Below are positions 16,647-24,636 of a stretch of 64,000 bases of DNA, piece by piece. Below the pieces are notes generated by a model. It was not told the DNA's origin. It searched no databases and worked only from the letters and a program-made list of their open reading frames with translations. Every line of letters begins with the position of its first letter. Positions within the stretch are counted from its first letter, which is position 1. Source of the stretch: Mycobacterium sp. GA-1285 (GTDB lineage: Bacteria; Actinomycetota; Actinomycetes; Mycobacteriales; Mycobacteriaceae); NCBI RefSeq assembly GCF_001499905.1, contig NZ_LQIS01000054.1, positions 62,001 to 126,000 on the forward strand. The letters run 5' to 3'. The position numbers and the translations under genes were made by a program.

Positions 16647-16687
16647 GAAAAGCGGAAGGTCGCCGGTTCGATCCCGGCCCTGGCCAC
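16647..16687. repeat. attR: 41-bp copy of the tRNA-Phe 3' end
   Basis: Identical to 13712-13752. It lacks the 5' half of a tRNA and so is not a functional gene. It marks the right end of the integrated element. Confidence 0.92.
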
Positions 16688-16785
16688 CAGAATTTCCTGC
16701 CTCCGTACGTCGGCATGGTCCGGCCCCGCAGCCGCGAGCGGCGACTGCGCGAGCGAATCGCCGTAACCGGCCCCTTGTCATCTTC

Positions 16786-16824
16786 GGTACCTCCGCGTAC
16801 CGTTCACCGGTACCTCGGTGTACC
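16786..16824. promoter_or_regulatory. Tandem 16-bp repeats before the SDR gene
   Basis: GGTACCTCCGCGTACC (16786-16801) and GGTACCTCGGTGTACC (16809-16824) differ at two positions, are spaced 23 bp start to start, and are each imperfect inverted repeats (GGTAC...GTACC). They lie 87-125 bp upstream of the SDR start and could be a double operator for an unknown repressor. Confidence 0.4.
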
Positions 16825-16910
16825 ACGAGTGGACGAAACCGGGTGTCGGTGTGATCGCGGCCCGTACCGTCATCGATCACACCACCGAGCACGACCGCGA
16901 AGGAGCCAGG

Positions 16911-17750
16911 ATGAGCAAGCAACGCAGAACGATCAGCGGTCGCACCGCGGTCATCACCGGTGCCGCATCCGGTATCGGACGCGCACTCGCGCAGCGGCTC
17001 TCGGCACACAGCTGCCCCGTGGCCATCGCCGATGTCGACGAACAGGGACTCAAGGAGACCGAGGCGTCGCTGCGCGGTCCCGCGCTGCTGCGGGTGCTGG
17101 ATGTGAGCGACGCGCAGGCCCAGCGTGACTTCGCCGCCGAGGTGCGTGCGTGGGCACCCCGGCCGATCGGCGCGGTGTTCAACAACGCCGGCGTCGCGCT
17201 CGGCTCCACCGTGCTCGACGCCGTCGTAGAAGACGACGACTGGTTGTGGAACATCAACTTTCACGGTGTCGTGAATGGGACCAGGGCGTTCCTGCCCATC
17301 CTCGTCGAGCAGGACGAGGGCGTGATAGTCAACACGTCCAGCGTCTTCGGTCTGGTCGGCATGCCCGGCCAAAGCGCCTACTGCTCAGCGAAATTCGCGG
17401 TCCGCGGGTTCACAGACTCCCTGCGTCAGGAGCTGCGAGGCACCGGCGTGTCGGCGGTCAACGTGCATCCCGGCGGCGTGAACACCAACATCGTGCGCAA
17501 CGGTCGGTTCCGTGAGGAGCCGGGCGGCCCCACCAAGGACCAGGTGGTCGAGGAGTTCGCCGCGATGACCAGAACCGAGCCTGACAAGGCGGCGGAGATC
17601 ATCCACCGCGGCGTGGAGGCGGGCAAAGCCAGAATCCTCGTCGGCCCGGACGCCTACATGTTCGACGCCCTGGCGCGGATCGCACCGACGCGCTACTTCG
17701 ACGTGCTCGAGCGTGTGCAGCTCTCGCTTCGCAAGCGCGCCACGAGGTAG
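16911..17750 (+). CDS. Short-chain dehydrogenase/reductase (classical SDR)
   Basis: A 279-aa oxidoreductase with the NAD(P)-binding motif TGAASGIG (residues 16-23), NNAG (91-94), catalytic Ser in NTSSVFG, and Y157-x3-K161. The Asp in IADVDEQG after the second strand favours NAD over NADP. ATG 16911 has GGAG upstream. The first chromosomal gene right of the integrated element, it converges on the hydrolase gene with no gap. The substrate is unknown. Confidence 0.9.
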   Translation: MSKQRRTISGRTAVITGAASGIGRALAQRLSAHSCPVAIADVDEQGLKETEASLRGPALLRVLDVSDAQAQRDFAAEVRAWAPRPIGAVFNNAGVALGSTVLDAVVEDDDWLWNINFHGVVNGTRAFLPILVEQDEGVIVNTSSVFGLVGMPGQSAYCSAKFAVRGFTDSLRQELRGTGVSAVNVHPGGVNTNIVRNGRFREEPGGPTKDQVVEEFAAMTRTEPDKAAEIIHRGVEAGKARILVGPDAYMFDALARIAPTRYFDVLERVQLSLRKRATR

Positions 17751-18539
17751 CTAGGCGGTCTCCTTCGCGTACTGCAGCAGCCCCGGATCGTGCGCGCACA
17801 GCAGCAGCAGATCGGGCTCACCGCGGCGGTACAACTCGGTCAACCGAGCGTGGTTGTCGCGCACCTGTTTACGGTCGAACGCGGCGACCTTCTCGAACGC
17901 GCCGAGCATCCGCGGAATCCGCGGCGGGCCACCGATGGTGTCGGGATGGTAGAAGGCGTCCCCGCAGTGCAGCAGCCAGCGGTGGCCCGCGTCGACCGCG
18001 ACGCAGGCATGCCCGCGGGTGTGACCGGGCAGCGACATCAGCACGATTCCCGGTGAGACTTCGGTCAGCTCCTTGGCCGCGGCGAACCCACGCCACTTCT
18101 CCCCGGCGGGGCTGTGCTCGACGATCTTCGGTCCGTGCTCCCACTGGGCGGGCCGAAAGCGGAAGCGTTCGGCCCGTGTCGGCGGGCGCATCGCCCCGAG
18201 TACTTCCGCTGCAGTGCAGTGGATTTCGGCGTCGGGAAAGTCGGAGATCCCGCCGATGTGGTCGACGTCGAAATGCGTGACGACGATGTGGCGGACGTCC
18301 TCACGCCGAAAGCCCAGCCGTTCCACCTGCCGGACGGCGGTTTCGTCGCGGTCGAAGAACGGCCGAAAGAGGCGGCGGGTGGGGCCGGTTCGGCGCACCG
18401 GCTCGGCACAGTCGGCCAGCCCGTATCCACTGTCGACGAGCACCAGACCGTTGTCGGTTTCGATGAGCAGCACATGACAGACCAGGACGGGAACACCCCA
18501 TGGATGCATCGATCCGCAGTTGAGGTGGTGGACTTTCAC
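17751..18539 (-). CDS. Metallo-beta-lactamase-fold hydrolase
   Basis: A 262-aa MBL-fold protein. The zinc motif is H89-F-D91-V-D93-H94 followed by GG, so the usual second His of HxHxDH is Asp; further ligands are His in LPGHTRGH and Asp in LHCGDAFYHP, and a late His in LLCAHDP. The layout resembles N-acyl-homoserine-lactonase-like hydrolases. The frame is open to 18632, but GTG 18539 begins the conserved fold (VKVHHLNCG). Substrate not recognised. Confidence 0.82.
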   Translation of the reverse strand: MKVHHLNCGSMHPWGVPVLVCHVLLIETDNGLVLVDSGYGLADCAEPVRRTGPTRRLFRPFFDRDETAVRQVERLGFRREDVRHIVVTHFDVDHIGGISDFPDAEIHCTAAEVLGAMRPPTRAERFRFRPAQWEHGPKIVEHSPAGEKWRGFAAAKELTEVSPGIVLMSLPGHTRGHACVAVDAGHRWLLHCGDAFYHPDTIGGPPRIPRMLGAFEKVAAFDRKQVRDNHARLTELYRRGEPDLLLLCAHDPGLLQYAKETA

Positions 18540-18656
18540 GAGGCGGCCCCGGTGCGCAGCTGCGCGCGGCCCGCGGAGTGCACACGGATCACGTCGGGTC
18601 GGCGTTGACGCGGCGCGTCGGCGATCATGCACCGCACTGTACGGCCGCGAGTGTCG

Positions 18657-19151
18657 TCAGGCCGCAGACTTGACCCCCGCGGCGGTCTCCTGATGGCGGT
18701 GTTGCCGCTCGATCGTCGCCAGATAGAACGCCCACGCGAAGGCCGAACTCGCGAACAGGATGAAGCCCAGATACAGCCACGCGTGTTTGACGCCGCGCCT
18801 GCGGCCGTCGACGAGCAGCCACGCCGGGAACAGCAGCAGGCTCATGATCGTGTAGTCCTGGCTGGCCGAACTGGCAGCCGGATTGTCGTAGCCGAGCGCG
18901 ATGAACTCCGACCAGCTACCGGGTCCCCAGATGAAGTTGTGCAGCCCGCCGGGTGGCGCGTACTCGGCCACGAACTGGTTGTTGAAGTAGTAACCGAGGA
19001 TGACCGAGGCGATGCCTGCGACGTAGTAGAACATCTCGAGCTTGGTCACCCGGGGACCTGAGGTGTAGCGCGCGAAGATCGCAGGATTCGCTTTGACGAT
19101 GACGGCCAGCGTGGCGAACCCGAGCACCAGGTGAATGATCAACGAAACCAT
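18657..19151 (-). CDS. DUF2834-like membrane protein
   Basis: A 164-aa protein with four hydrophobic segments (VSLIIHLVLGFATLAVIV; MFYYVAGIASVILGYYF; MSLLLFPAWLLV; WLYLGFILFASSAFAWAFYL), ending in a charged tail. The NPAASSAS and DGRRRGVKHAWLYL segments resemble DUF2834. ATG 19151 is chosen because the frame upstream contains the operator and has no hydrophobic character. It is divergent from the TetR gene, 70 bp apart, with an operator between them. Confidence 0.72.
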   Translation of the reverse strand: MVSLIIHLVLGFATLAVIVKANPAIFARYTSGPRVTKLEMFYYVAGIASVILGYYFNNQFVAEYAPPGGLHNFIWGPGSWSEFIALGYDNPAASSASQDYTIMSLLLFPAWLLVDGRRRGVKHAWLYLGFILFASSAFAWAFYLATIERQHRHQETAAGVKSAA

Positions 19152-19176
19152 GATCGGAGTCTCATCACCCGGCGAA

Positions 19177-19198
19177 GTTTTGTCAATATTGACATAAC
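19177..19198. promoter_or_regulatory. TetR operator 1 (TGTCAATATTGACA)
   Basis: TGTCAATATTGACA (19181-19194) is a perfect 14-bp palindrome, with outer bases GTTT and TAAC extending the symmetry. It sits between the divergent DUF2834 and TetR starts and just upstream of the TetR -10. Nearly the same sequence recurs at 19820-19841 before the oxidoreductase, so the TetR protein probably controls itself and both neighbours. Confidence 0.75.
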
Positions 19199-19221
19199 TC
19201 GTTTCGGGTACTTTCATGCAC

Positions 19222-19818
19222 ATGCCCCGTCCGGCCCAGACCGCGCGCAGTGAGCGCACTCGCGATGCGCTGCGGAAAGCGGCGGTCGTACGGTTCCTCG
19301 CGCAGGGGGTCGAGGAGACGTCGGCCGAACAGATCGCGGCCGACGCCGGCGTGTCGTTGCGGACCTTCTATCGCCACTTCGCGTCCAAGCACGATCTGCT
19401 CTTCGCCGACTACGCCGGCCTTGACTGGTTCCGCTCGGCGCTGGCCGCCCGCGATCCCACAGAGCCGATCATCGAGGCGGTCCACAGCGCAATCATGGCC
19501 CGCCCCTATGACGACTGGGCCGTCGCGCAGACCGCCGCCCTGCGCGCGCAAGAACTCGAGCCCGGCCGGGTGGTGCGGCATATGCGCCAGGTCGAAGCCG
19601 ACTTCGCCGAAGCGATCACCGAGCACCTCGCCGACGGCCTTGTGCCGGACGTGTCCACCGACGAGCGGATGCGGATCACGGTCACCGCCCGGTGCATCGC
19701 CGCCGCGGTCTTCGGGGCGATGGAGGTCTGGATGCTCGGTGAGGAGCGCTCGCTTCCAGAGCTGTCACGGCTCACGGGGGAGGCTTTGCGCGCGCTGGCC
19801 GACGGCATCGCCGGCTGA
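19222..19818 (+). CDS. TetR family regulator of the adjacent oxidoreductase module
   Basis: A 198-aa regulator. The N-terminal HTH is TSAEQIAADAGVSLRTFYRHFASKHDLLFADY; the rest is helical. ATG 19222 is preferred over ATG 19216 because TACTTT ends 7 nt before it, giving a leaderless message. Palindromes of the same sequence lie on both sides of the gene, the strongest evidence that this is their regulator. The ligand may be a substrate of the FAD oxidoreductase downstream. Confidence 0.88.
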   Translation: MPRPAQTARSERTRDALRKAAVVRFLAQGVEETSAEQIAADAGVSLRTFYRHFASKHDLLFADYAGLDWFRSALAARDPTEPIIEAVHSAIMARPYDDWAVAQTAALRAQELEPGRVVRHMRQVEADFAEAITEHLADGLVPDVSTDERMRITVTARCIAAAVFGAMEVWMLGEERSLPELSRLTGEALRALADGIAG

Positions 19819-19819
19819 C

Positions 19820-19841
19820 GTTTTGTCATTATTGACAAAAC
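19820..19841. promoter_or_regulatory. TetR operator 2 (TGTCATTATTGACA)
   Basis: The 22-bp element has perfect 10-bp arms (GTTTTGTCAT / ATTGACAAAAC pattern, centre TA mismatched by one base). It lies 27-48 bp before the oxidoreductase start and one base after the TetR stop. It shares 13 of 14 core positions with operator 1. Confidence 0.75.
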
Positions 19842-19867
19842 TCTGGAGAGCGTGCCAGCCTCACCCC

Positions 19868-21430
19868 ATGAGCGACTTCGACGCCATCGTCATCGGTGCC
19901 GGGCACAACGGATTGACCGCGGCCACCGTGCTGCAGAAAGCCGGTATGCGCACCCTCTGCCTGGACGCGAAGCTCTACGCCGGAGGCATGGCTTCCACGG
20001 TCGAATTGTTCGACGGGTTCAAATTCGAGATCGCCGGCTCGGTCCAGATCCCGACGTCGGCGGTGGTCAGCCGCGAACTCGGGCTCGACTCGCTGCCGAC
20101 CGTCGACCTCGACGTGATGTCGGTGTCGCTGCGAGGAGTGGGTGACGAGCCGTTGGTCTACTACACCGACCCGGTGAAGCTTCTGACGCACATCAACGAG
20201 GTGCACGGCGCAGAAGCCGTCAACGGCATGGCCGGGTTGATGGCGTGGTGCCAGGCGCCCACGCGGGCGTTGGGCCGGTTCGACGCGGGCCGGCCCCCGA
20301 AGTCGCTCGATGAGATGTATGCCTGCGCGACAAACGAATTCGAGCGCTCGACGATCACCGACCTGTTGTTCGGCTCGGTCACCGACGTGCTCGACCGCTA
20401 CCTGCCGGACAAGGAGAAGAACGGTGCGCTGCGCGGCATGCTGTCGCTGCTGGCATGCAACACCACCTACCGGGGGCCGGCCACCCCGGGGACGGCCGCC
20501 GCCCTCGCGTACGGCTTCGCCGTCCCCGACGAGAACGCGTTACTGGTCAAGAAACTGCGCGGCGGCATCGGAGCCCTTACGTCACATCTGTGTGAGGTGT
20601 TCACCGCCAATGGCGGAGAACTGCGGTTGCGCAGCAAGGTCGTGGAGGTCACGGTCGCCGACGGCAGGGTCACCGGAGTCCGGCTCGAGGACGGTACGTC
20701 GCTGTCGGCGCCGATCGTCGTCTCCGGCGTCGCACCCGACCTGACGGTCAACGGCCTCGTCGACTCCAACGCGGTTCCCGCGGATGTGCGGGACCGCTTC
20801 TCGCGCCTGGACCACCGGGGCAGCTATCTGCAGATGCACTTCGCACTCGACGGCATTCCGCAGTTCGCGCCGCCCTATGAGTTGCTGAACGACCCCGCCA
20901 TGCAGTCCAACATCGGAATCTTCAGCACCCCTGAGGAACTCCAACAACAGTGGGAGGACGCCAGGCGTGGCATCGTACCCGCGGACCCGGCGATCGCGTT
21001 GCAGATCCCGTCGGTGAACGACCCCGGCCTGGCGCCGCCCGGTAAGCACGCGGCCTCGGCGTTCTCGCTGTGGTTCCCGATCCAGGAAGGCGAACAGGGC
21101 TACGGCGAGATGAAGGCCGAGATGGGCAGGCGAGTGATCGAGAAGATCACCCGGCTCGCCCCGAACTTCGAGCGCCTCATCCTGCGCCACACGACGTTCA
21201 CGCCCAAACACATGGGCACCATGTTCGGTGCGCCGGGCGGAGACTACTGCCACGGGCTGATCCACCCCGACCAAATGGGGCCGAACCGGCCCGGGCCCAA
21301 AGGTTATGTGGATCAACCCATTCCGATCGACGGGCTGTATCTCGGCAGTGCCGGTTGCCACGGTGGTCCCGGCATCACATTCATTCCCGGTTATAACGCG
21401 GCCAAGCAGGCGCTCGCCGACATGTCCTGA
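19868..21430 (+). CDS. FAD-dependent NAD(P)/FAD oxidoreductase (phytoene-desaturase-like)
   Basis: A 520-aa flavoprotein. The dinucleotide motif VIGAGHNGLTAA (GxGxxG) is at residues 8-19 and a second Rossmann element GGMASTVELFDGFKFEIAG follows; the C terminus has the FAD-contacting GGDYCHGLIHPDQ and CHGGPGITFIPGYNAA. These match the carotenoid desaturase/ketolase-like superfamily. The reading frame extends far upstream through the TetR gene, but ATG 19868 is the only plausible start. It is under operator 2 of the TetR regulator. The substrate is unknown. Confidence 0.88.
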   Translation: MSDFDAIVIGAGHNGLTAATVLQKAGMRTLCLDAKLYAGGMASTVELFDGFKFEIAGSVQIPTSAVVSRELGLDSLPTVDLDVMSVSLRGVGDEPLVYYTDPVKLLTHINEVHGAEAVNGMAGLMAWCQAPTRALGRFDAGRPPKSLDEMYACATNEFERSTITDLLFGSVTDVLDRYLPDKEKNGALRGMLSLLACNTTYRGPATPGTAAALAYGFAVPDENALLVKKLRGGIGALTSHLCEVFTANGGELRLRSKVVEVTVADGRVTGVRLEDGTSLSAPIVVSGVAPDLTVNGLVDSNAVPADVRDRFSRLDHRGSYLQMHFALDGIPQFAPPYELLNDPAMQSNIGIFSTPEELQQQWEDARRGIVPADPAIALQIPSVNDPGLAPPGKHAASAFSLWFPIQEGEQGYGEMKAEMGRRVIEKITRLAPNFERLILRHTTFTPKHMGTMFGAPGGDYCHGLIHPDQMGPNRPGPKGYVDQPIPIDGLYLGSAGCHGGPGITFIPGYNAAKQALADMS

Positions 21431-21469
21431 GCCTGTTTCCGACCCGTCCGCACCGGGAATGCGGCGTGC

Positions 21470-22453
21470 ATGGGAATCACAGTGGCCGTGACGGGGCCGA
21501 CGGGTGAGATCGGCAAGTCGGCGGTGCAGGCGCTCGAGGACGTCGCCGAGGTCGACGAGATCGTCGGAATGGCTCGCCGGCCCTTCGAGCCGGCCGAGCA
21601 CGGTTGGTCGAAGACGACATACCTACAGGGCGACATCCTCGACCGCGAGGCCGTCGACGCGTTGGTCGGACGCGCCGACGTCGTGGTCCACCTCGCGTTC
21701 ATCATCATGGGCTCGCGGGAGGAGAGCGCCCGCATCAACCTGGCCGGTACCCGCAACGTCTTCGAGGCGACGGTGGCCGCCGAGCGCCCGCAGCGGCTGG
21801 TGTACACGTCGTCGGTCGCCGCCTACGGCTATCACAGCGACAACCCGGTTCCCCTCACCGAGGACGTGCCACCGCGCGGGTCACCCGAGCATTACTACTC
21901 GGAGCAGAAAGCCGAGTGCGAGGCGGCGCTCGCCGACATCGTCGGCGGCTCGTCGTTGAAGGTGTATGTGTTACGGCCCTGCATCGTCGCGGGTCCGAAG
22001 GCGCCCGCCCTGGCCGACAACATGCCGTGGACCCGGCTGCCCGGTCCGGTCAAGCGGTTGTCCGATGCCGTTCCGCTGCTCAAGGTACCGGTCCCGGATC
22101 CCGGCATACCGTTGCAGCTGGTTCATCACGACGACGTGGCGGCCGCGATCGCCTTGGCCGCCACCACGTCGGCGGAGCCGGGCGCCTACAACATCGCCGG
22201 CGACGGGCTGATCACGGTGTCCGACGTGGCCCGCGAACTCGGCGCTCGTCCGGTGCGGGTGCCGAAGGTGGCCGCGACCGCGGCGTCCGGTGTCGTCGCC
22301 CGGCTGCCGTTCGTCCCGTCCGCGCTGGAGTGGCTGCACATCGGCCGGACGTCGGTGGTCATGGATACGGACAAGGCGAAGACTCAACTCGGTTGGGAAC
22401 CGAAATACACCTCAGCACAGACGCTTACAGATTTGGCCGACTCGCTGCGCTGA
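21470..22453 (+). CDS. NAD-dependent epimerase/dehydratase (extended SDR)
   Basis: A 327-aa extended SDR with GPTGEIGKS (residues 9-17) and the catalytic pair Y143-x3-K147 in YYSEQKAE; Ser in YTSSVAAYG completes the triad. LRPCIVAGPKAP and VHHDDVAAAI are typical of sugar or sterol epimerases/dehydratases. It follows the FAD oxidoreductase by 39 bp and may be co-transcribed. It converges on a small acidic protein gene with 1 bp between stops. Confidence 0.88.
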   Translation: MGITVAVTGPTGEIGKSAVQALEDVAEVDEIVGMARRPFEPAEHGWSKTTYLQGDILDREAVDALVGRADVVVHLAFIIMGSREESARINLAGTRNVFEATVAAERPQRLVYTSSVAAYGYHSDNPVPLTEDVPPRGSPEHYYSEQKAECEAALADIVGGSSLKVYVLRPCIVAGPKAPALADNMPWTRLPGPVKRLSDAVPLLKVPVPDPGIPLQLVHHDDVAAAIALAATTSAEPGAYNIAGDGLITVSDVARELGARPVRVPKVAATAASGVVARLPFVPSALEWLHIGRTSVVMDTDKAKTQLGWEPKYTSAQTLTDLADSLR

Positions 22454-22454
22454 G

Positions 22455-22643
22455 TCACTGGGTGTGGTCGCCGGTGTCGGCGGGGCCGCTCGGTGTCGCG
22501 CCGCCCTCGTCCGACCAGTCGACGCCTTCCTCCTCTGAGTCGTCGGTGCCTCTGGCCGGGTCGCTCTGCACGTCGTCGTCGGCATTCGAGGGCCCTGCGT
22601 CGGTCTCGGCGGTGTCGGGGTTGTCCTTCTTGTCGTCGCTCAC
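22455..22643 (-). CDS. Small acidic hypothetical protein
   Basis: A 62-aa, strongly acidic, Asp/Glu/Ser-rich and probably disordered protein (SDDKKDNPDTAETDAGPSN to DTGDHTQ). GTG 22643 is taken as the start; the longer frame upstream has a different composition. The Shine-Dalgarno is weak. No function is recognised. Confidence 0.5.
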   Translation of the reverse strand: MSDDKKDNPDTAETDAGPSNADDDVQSDPARGTDDSEEEGVDWSDEGGATPSGPADTGDHTQ

Positions 22644-22828
22644 CCGCGCTGAATACCCGCCCAGTCTTCGTTTCAGTCCCTGCGACCGGCGCATCGAAGT
22701 ACCGCTCGGCGGGACTGAAGTGAAAGACAAAGACTCAGCTAGATCCGATCTCGATGAAGGAAACCAAAGACACTGGGGCGACCAGCGCATCCGGCTTATT
22801 GACGAGCTGGTTTGCCCGCCCACTCCCG

Positions 22829-22857
22829 TTGACAGCTAACACCGGGTCTCTTAGCGT
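22829..22857 (+). promoter_or_regulatory. SigA-type promoter of the mce operon
   Basis: TTGACA (22829-22834), 17-bp spacer, TAGCGT (22852-22857). This is the best -35/-10 pair seen in the window. It would give a leader of about 140 nt before yrbEA. The rest of 22644-23001 holds no gene apart from a possible 8-codon leader ORF (GTG 22979 to TGA 23005) that overlaps the yrbEA start. Confidence 0.6.
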
Positions 22858-23001
22858 CCCGCGCAGTCTGACGACGACGGAGATGGCGACATGAATTGTG
22901 TTCCGGAGCGCTCGCGCGCGGTGATGCGGTCGCGCTCGTCGTCATGCGCACCCGCCTCTCGACGAACGAGGTGATCCGGTGCAGCAGTTGGTCGGTCGCC
23001 G

Positions 23002-23769
23002 ATGATGACCGCGGTGGCCTGGTCTCGGCCAGCCGTCGCCATGGGCGACTTCGTGGTGCTCGCGGGCGAGACGTTCGCGGCGATGTTCCGCACGCCTTTC
23101 GCCTGGCGGGAGTTGATCGACCAGATCTGGTTTGTCGCGCGGGTGTCGATCGTGCCCACCCTCGTGCTGTCGATCCCCTACACGGTGTTGATCGTGTTCA
23201 CCCTCAACATCGTGCTGATCGAAGTCGGGGCGGGTGACCTTTCGGGGGCGGGTGCCGCACTGGCCTCGGTGACGCAGGTGGGACCCGTCGTCACCGCGAT
23301 CGTCGTCTCGGGCGCCGGGTCCACCGCCATGTGCGCCGATCTCGGCGCAAGGACCATCCGCGAGGAAATCGACGCGATGAAGGTGATCGGCGTCAATCCC
23401 GTTCAGGCGCTGGTCGTTCCGCGTGTCATCGCCGCCACTTTCGTTGCGCTGATGCTGTATTCGGTGGTGGCGGTCGTCGGGTTGACCGGCAGCTACTTCT
23501 TCGTGGTGTTCGTCCAGGACGTCACCCCGGGTGCGTTCGTCGCGGGGATGACGCTGCTTACCGGCCTGCCGCAGGTGGTCGTCTCGCTCGTCAAGGCGCT
23601 GTTGTTCGGGCTTTCGGCGGGCCTCATCGCCTGCTACAAGGGATTGCACGTCGGCGGCGGACCGACCGCAGTCGGCACGGCGGTCAACGAGACCGTCGTC
23701 TTCGCGTTCATGGCGCTGTTCCTGATCAACATCCTGGCCACCGCATTCGGCGTGAAGGTCGCGCCATGA
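23002..23769 (+). CDS. yrbEA: YrbE-family permease subunit A of an Mce transporter
   Basis: A 255-aa membrane protein of the MlaE/YrbE family, the permease of lipid-importing Mce systems. It has about five to six hydrophobic segments and the conserved DLGARTIREEIDAMKVIGVNPVQ loop, the EQ-loop that contacts the MceG ATPase. ATGATG at 23002 follows a short out-of-frame ORF ending TGATGA, so translation may be coupled. First gene of the eight-gene mce operon. The MceG ATPase is not encoded here. Confidence 0.93.
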   Translation: MMTAVAWSRPAVAMGDFVVLAGETFAAMFRTPFAWRELIDQIWFVARVSIVPTLVLSIPYTVLIVFTLNIVLIEVGAGDLSGAGAALASVTQVGPVVTAIVVSGAGSTAMCADLGARTIREEIDAMKVIGVNPVQALVVPRVIAATFVALMLYSVVAVVGLTGSYFFVVFVQDVTPGAFVAGMTLLTGLPQVVVSLVKALLFGLSAGLIACYKGLHVGGGPTAVGTAVNETVVFAFMALFLINILATAFGVKVAP

Positions 23770-24632
23770 GCGAGGTCGTCAGCCGGCCGCCGACGGCGAA
23801 AGCGACCGACGCCGTGACCGCAGCGATCACCAGGGTCGTCGACACCACGCGCAGGCTGGGAGAGCAGACCGTGTTCTACGGCCAGGCGCTGGCGTCGACC
23901 CCCGACGCCGTCCGGCGTTACCCGACCATGGTGCTGCGCCAGATCGCCGGCATGGGAATCGGAACGGGCGCGCTCGCCGTCATCGGCGGCACGGTGGTCA
24001 TCATCGGGTTCCTCACCCTGTCCACGGGAGCGCTGATCGCCGTTCAGGGTTACAACACCTTGTCCAACGTCGGCATCGAAGCGCTCACCGGATTCCTCGG
24101 CGCATTCCTCAACGTCCGGTTCATCGCGCCCGCGACGGCCGGAGTGGCGCTCGCCGCGACCATCGGCGCGGGAGCCACCGCCCAGATCGGCGCGATGCGA
24201 ATCAACGAAGAGATCGACGCGCTCGAGGTGATGGGCATCCGGGTCATCACCTATCTGGCCTCAACCCGCATCGTCGCCGGCGTGGTCGCGGTCATCCCCA
24301 TCTACACCGTCGCGGTGCTCATGTCGTTCCTGGCCACCCGGTTCGGAACGACGGTGATCTACGGCCAGTCCGCGGGCGTGTACGACCATTACTTCTCGAC
24401 GTTTCTGCATCCGACCGACCTGCTGTGGTCCTTCGTCGAGGCGGTGGCGATGGCCGCCGCGGTCATGGCGGTCCACACCTACTACGGGTACACCGTGACC
24501 GGCGGACCGGCGGGGGTCGGTGAGGCCGTGGGCCGCGCGGTCCGCATGTCGATCACCGCCGGCGTGTTCATCCTCCTGACCATCACGCTGTCGGTGTACG
24601 GGCAGTCCGGCAACTTCCACCTGTCGGGGTAA
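23766..24632 (+). CDS. yrbEB: YrbE-family permease subunit B of an Mce transporter
   Basis: A 288-aa second permease subunit with a longer amphipathic N terminus (TRRLGEQTVFYGQALAS), five to six membrane segments, and the AQIGAMRINEEIDALEVMGI loop equivalent to that of subunit A. ATG 23766 overlaps the yrbEA stop by 4 nt. The open frame further upstream is a shadow of yrbEA. Confidence 0.93.
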   Translation: MSEVVSRPPTAKATDAVTAAITRVVDTTRRLGEQTVFYGQALASTPDAVRRYPTMVLRQIAGMGIGTGALAVIGGTVVIIGFLTLSTGALIAVQGYNTLSNVGIEALTGFLGAFLNVRFIAPATAGVALAATIGAGATAQIGAMRINEEIDALEVMGIRVITYLASTRIVAGVVAVIPIYTVAVLMSFLATRFGTTVIYGQSAGVYDHYFSTFLHPTDLLWSFVEAVAMAAAVMAVHTYYGYTVTGGPAGVGEAVGRAVRMSITAGVFILLTITLSVYGQSGNFHLSG

Positions 24633-24636
24633 GGCG

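Larger units (their letters stand above)
13712..16687. mobile_element. Decayed integrative element/prophage remnant in tRNA-Phe
   Basis: About 3 kb bounded by 41-bp perfect direct repeats of the tRNA-Phe 3' end. Next to attL lies a tyrosine integrase transcribed toward the tRNA, the usual order for tRNA-integrating phages. Further in are a small ORF fused to an integrase fragment, a small Cys-rich protein, a frameshifted HK97-type major capsid gene on the opposite strand, and an intact secreted protein. No terminase, portal, tail or lysis genes remain. With three frame breaks in the integrase and capsid plus a fusion joint, it is very probably unable to excise by itself. Confidence 0.88.

Noticed and set aside
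16280..16687. Open frame beginning MARAGIEPATFRF, antisense over attR
   Set aside because: A common artefact of reading through a tRNA-like sequence; no start signal and it overlaps the att repeat.
16647..16687. Second tRNA-Phe gene
   Set aside because: Only the 3' half is present; no acceptor 5' strand or D-arm, so it is the attR copy.
19250..21430. 726-aa fusion of a regulator-like region with the FAD oxidoreductase
   Set aside because: The upstream 206 codons are the TetR gene read in the wrong frame; the oxidoreductase starts at 19868.
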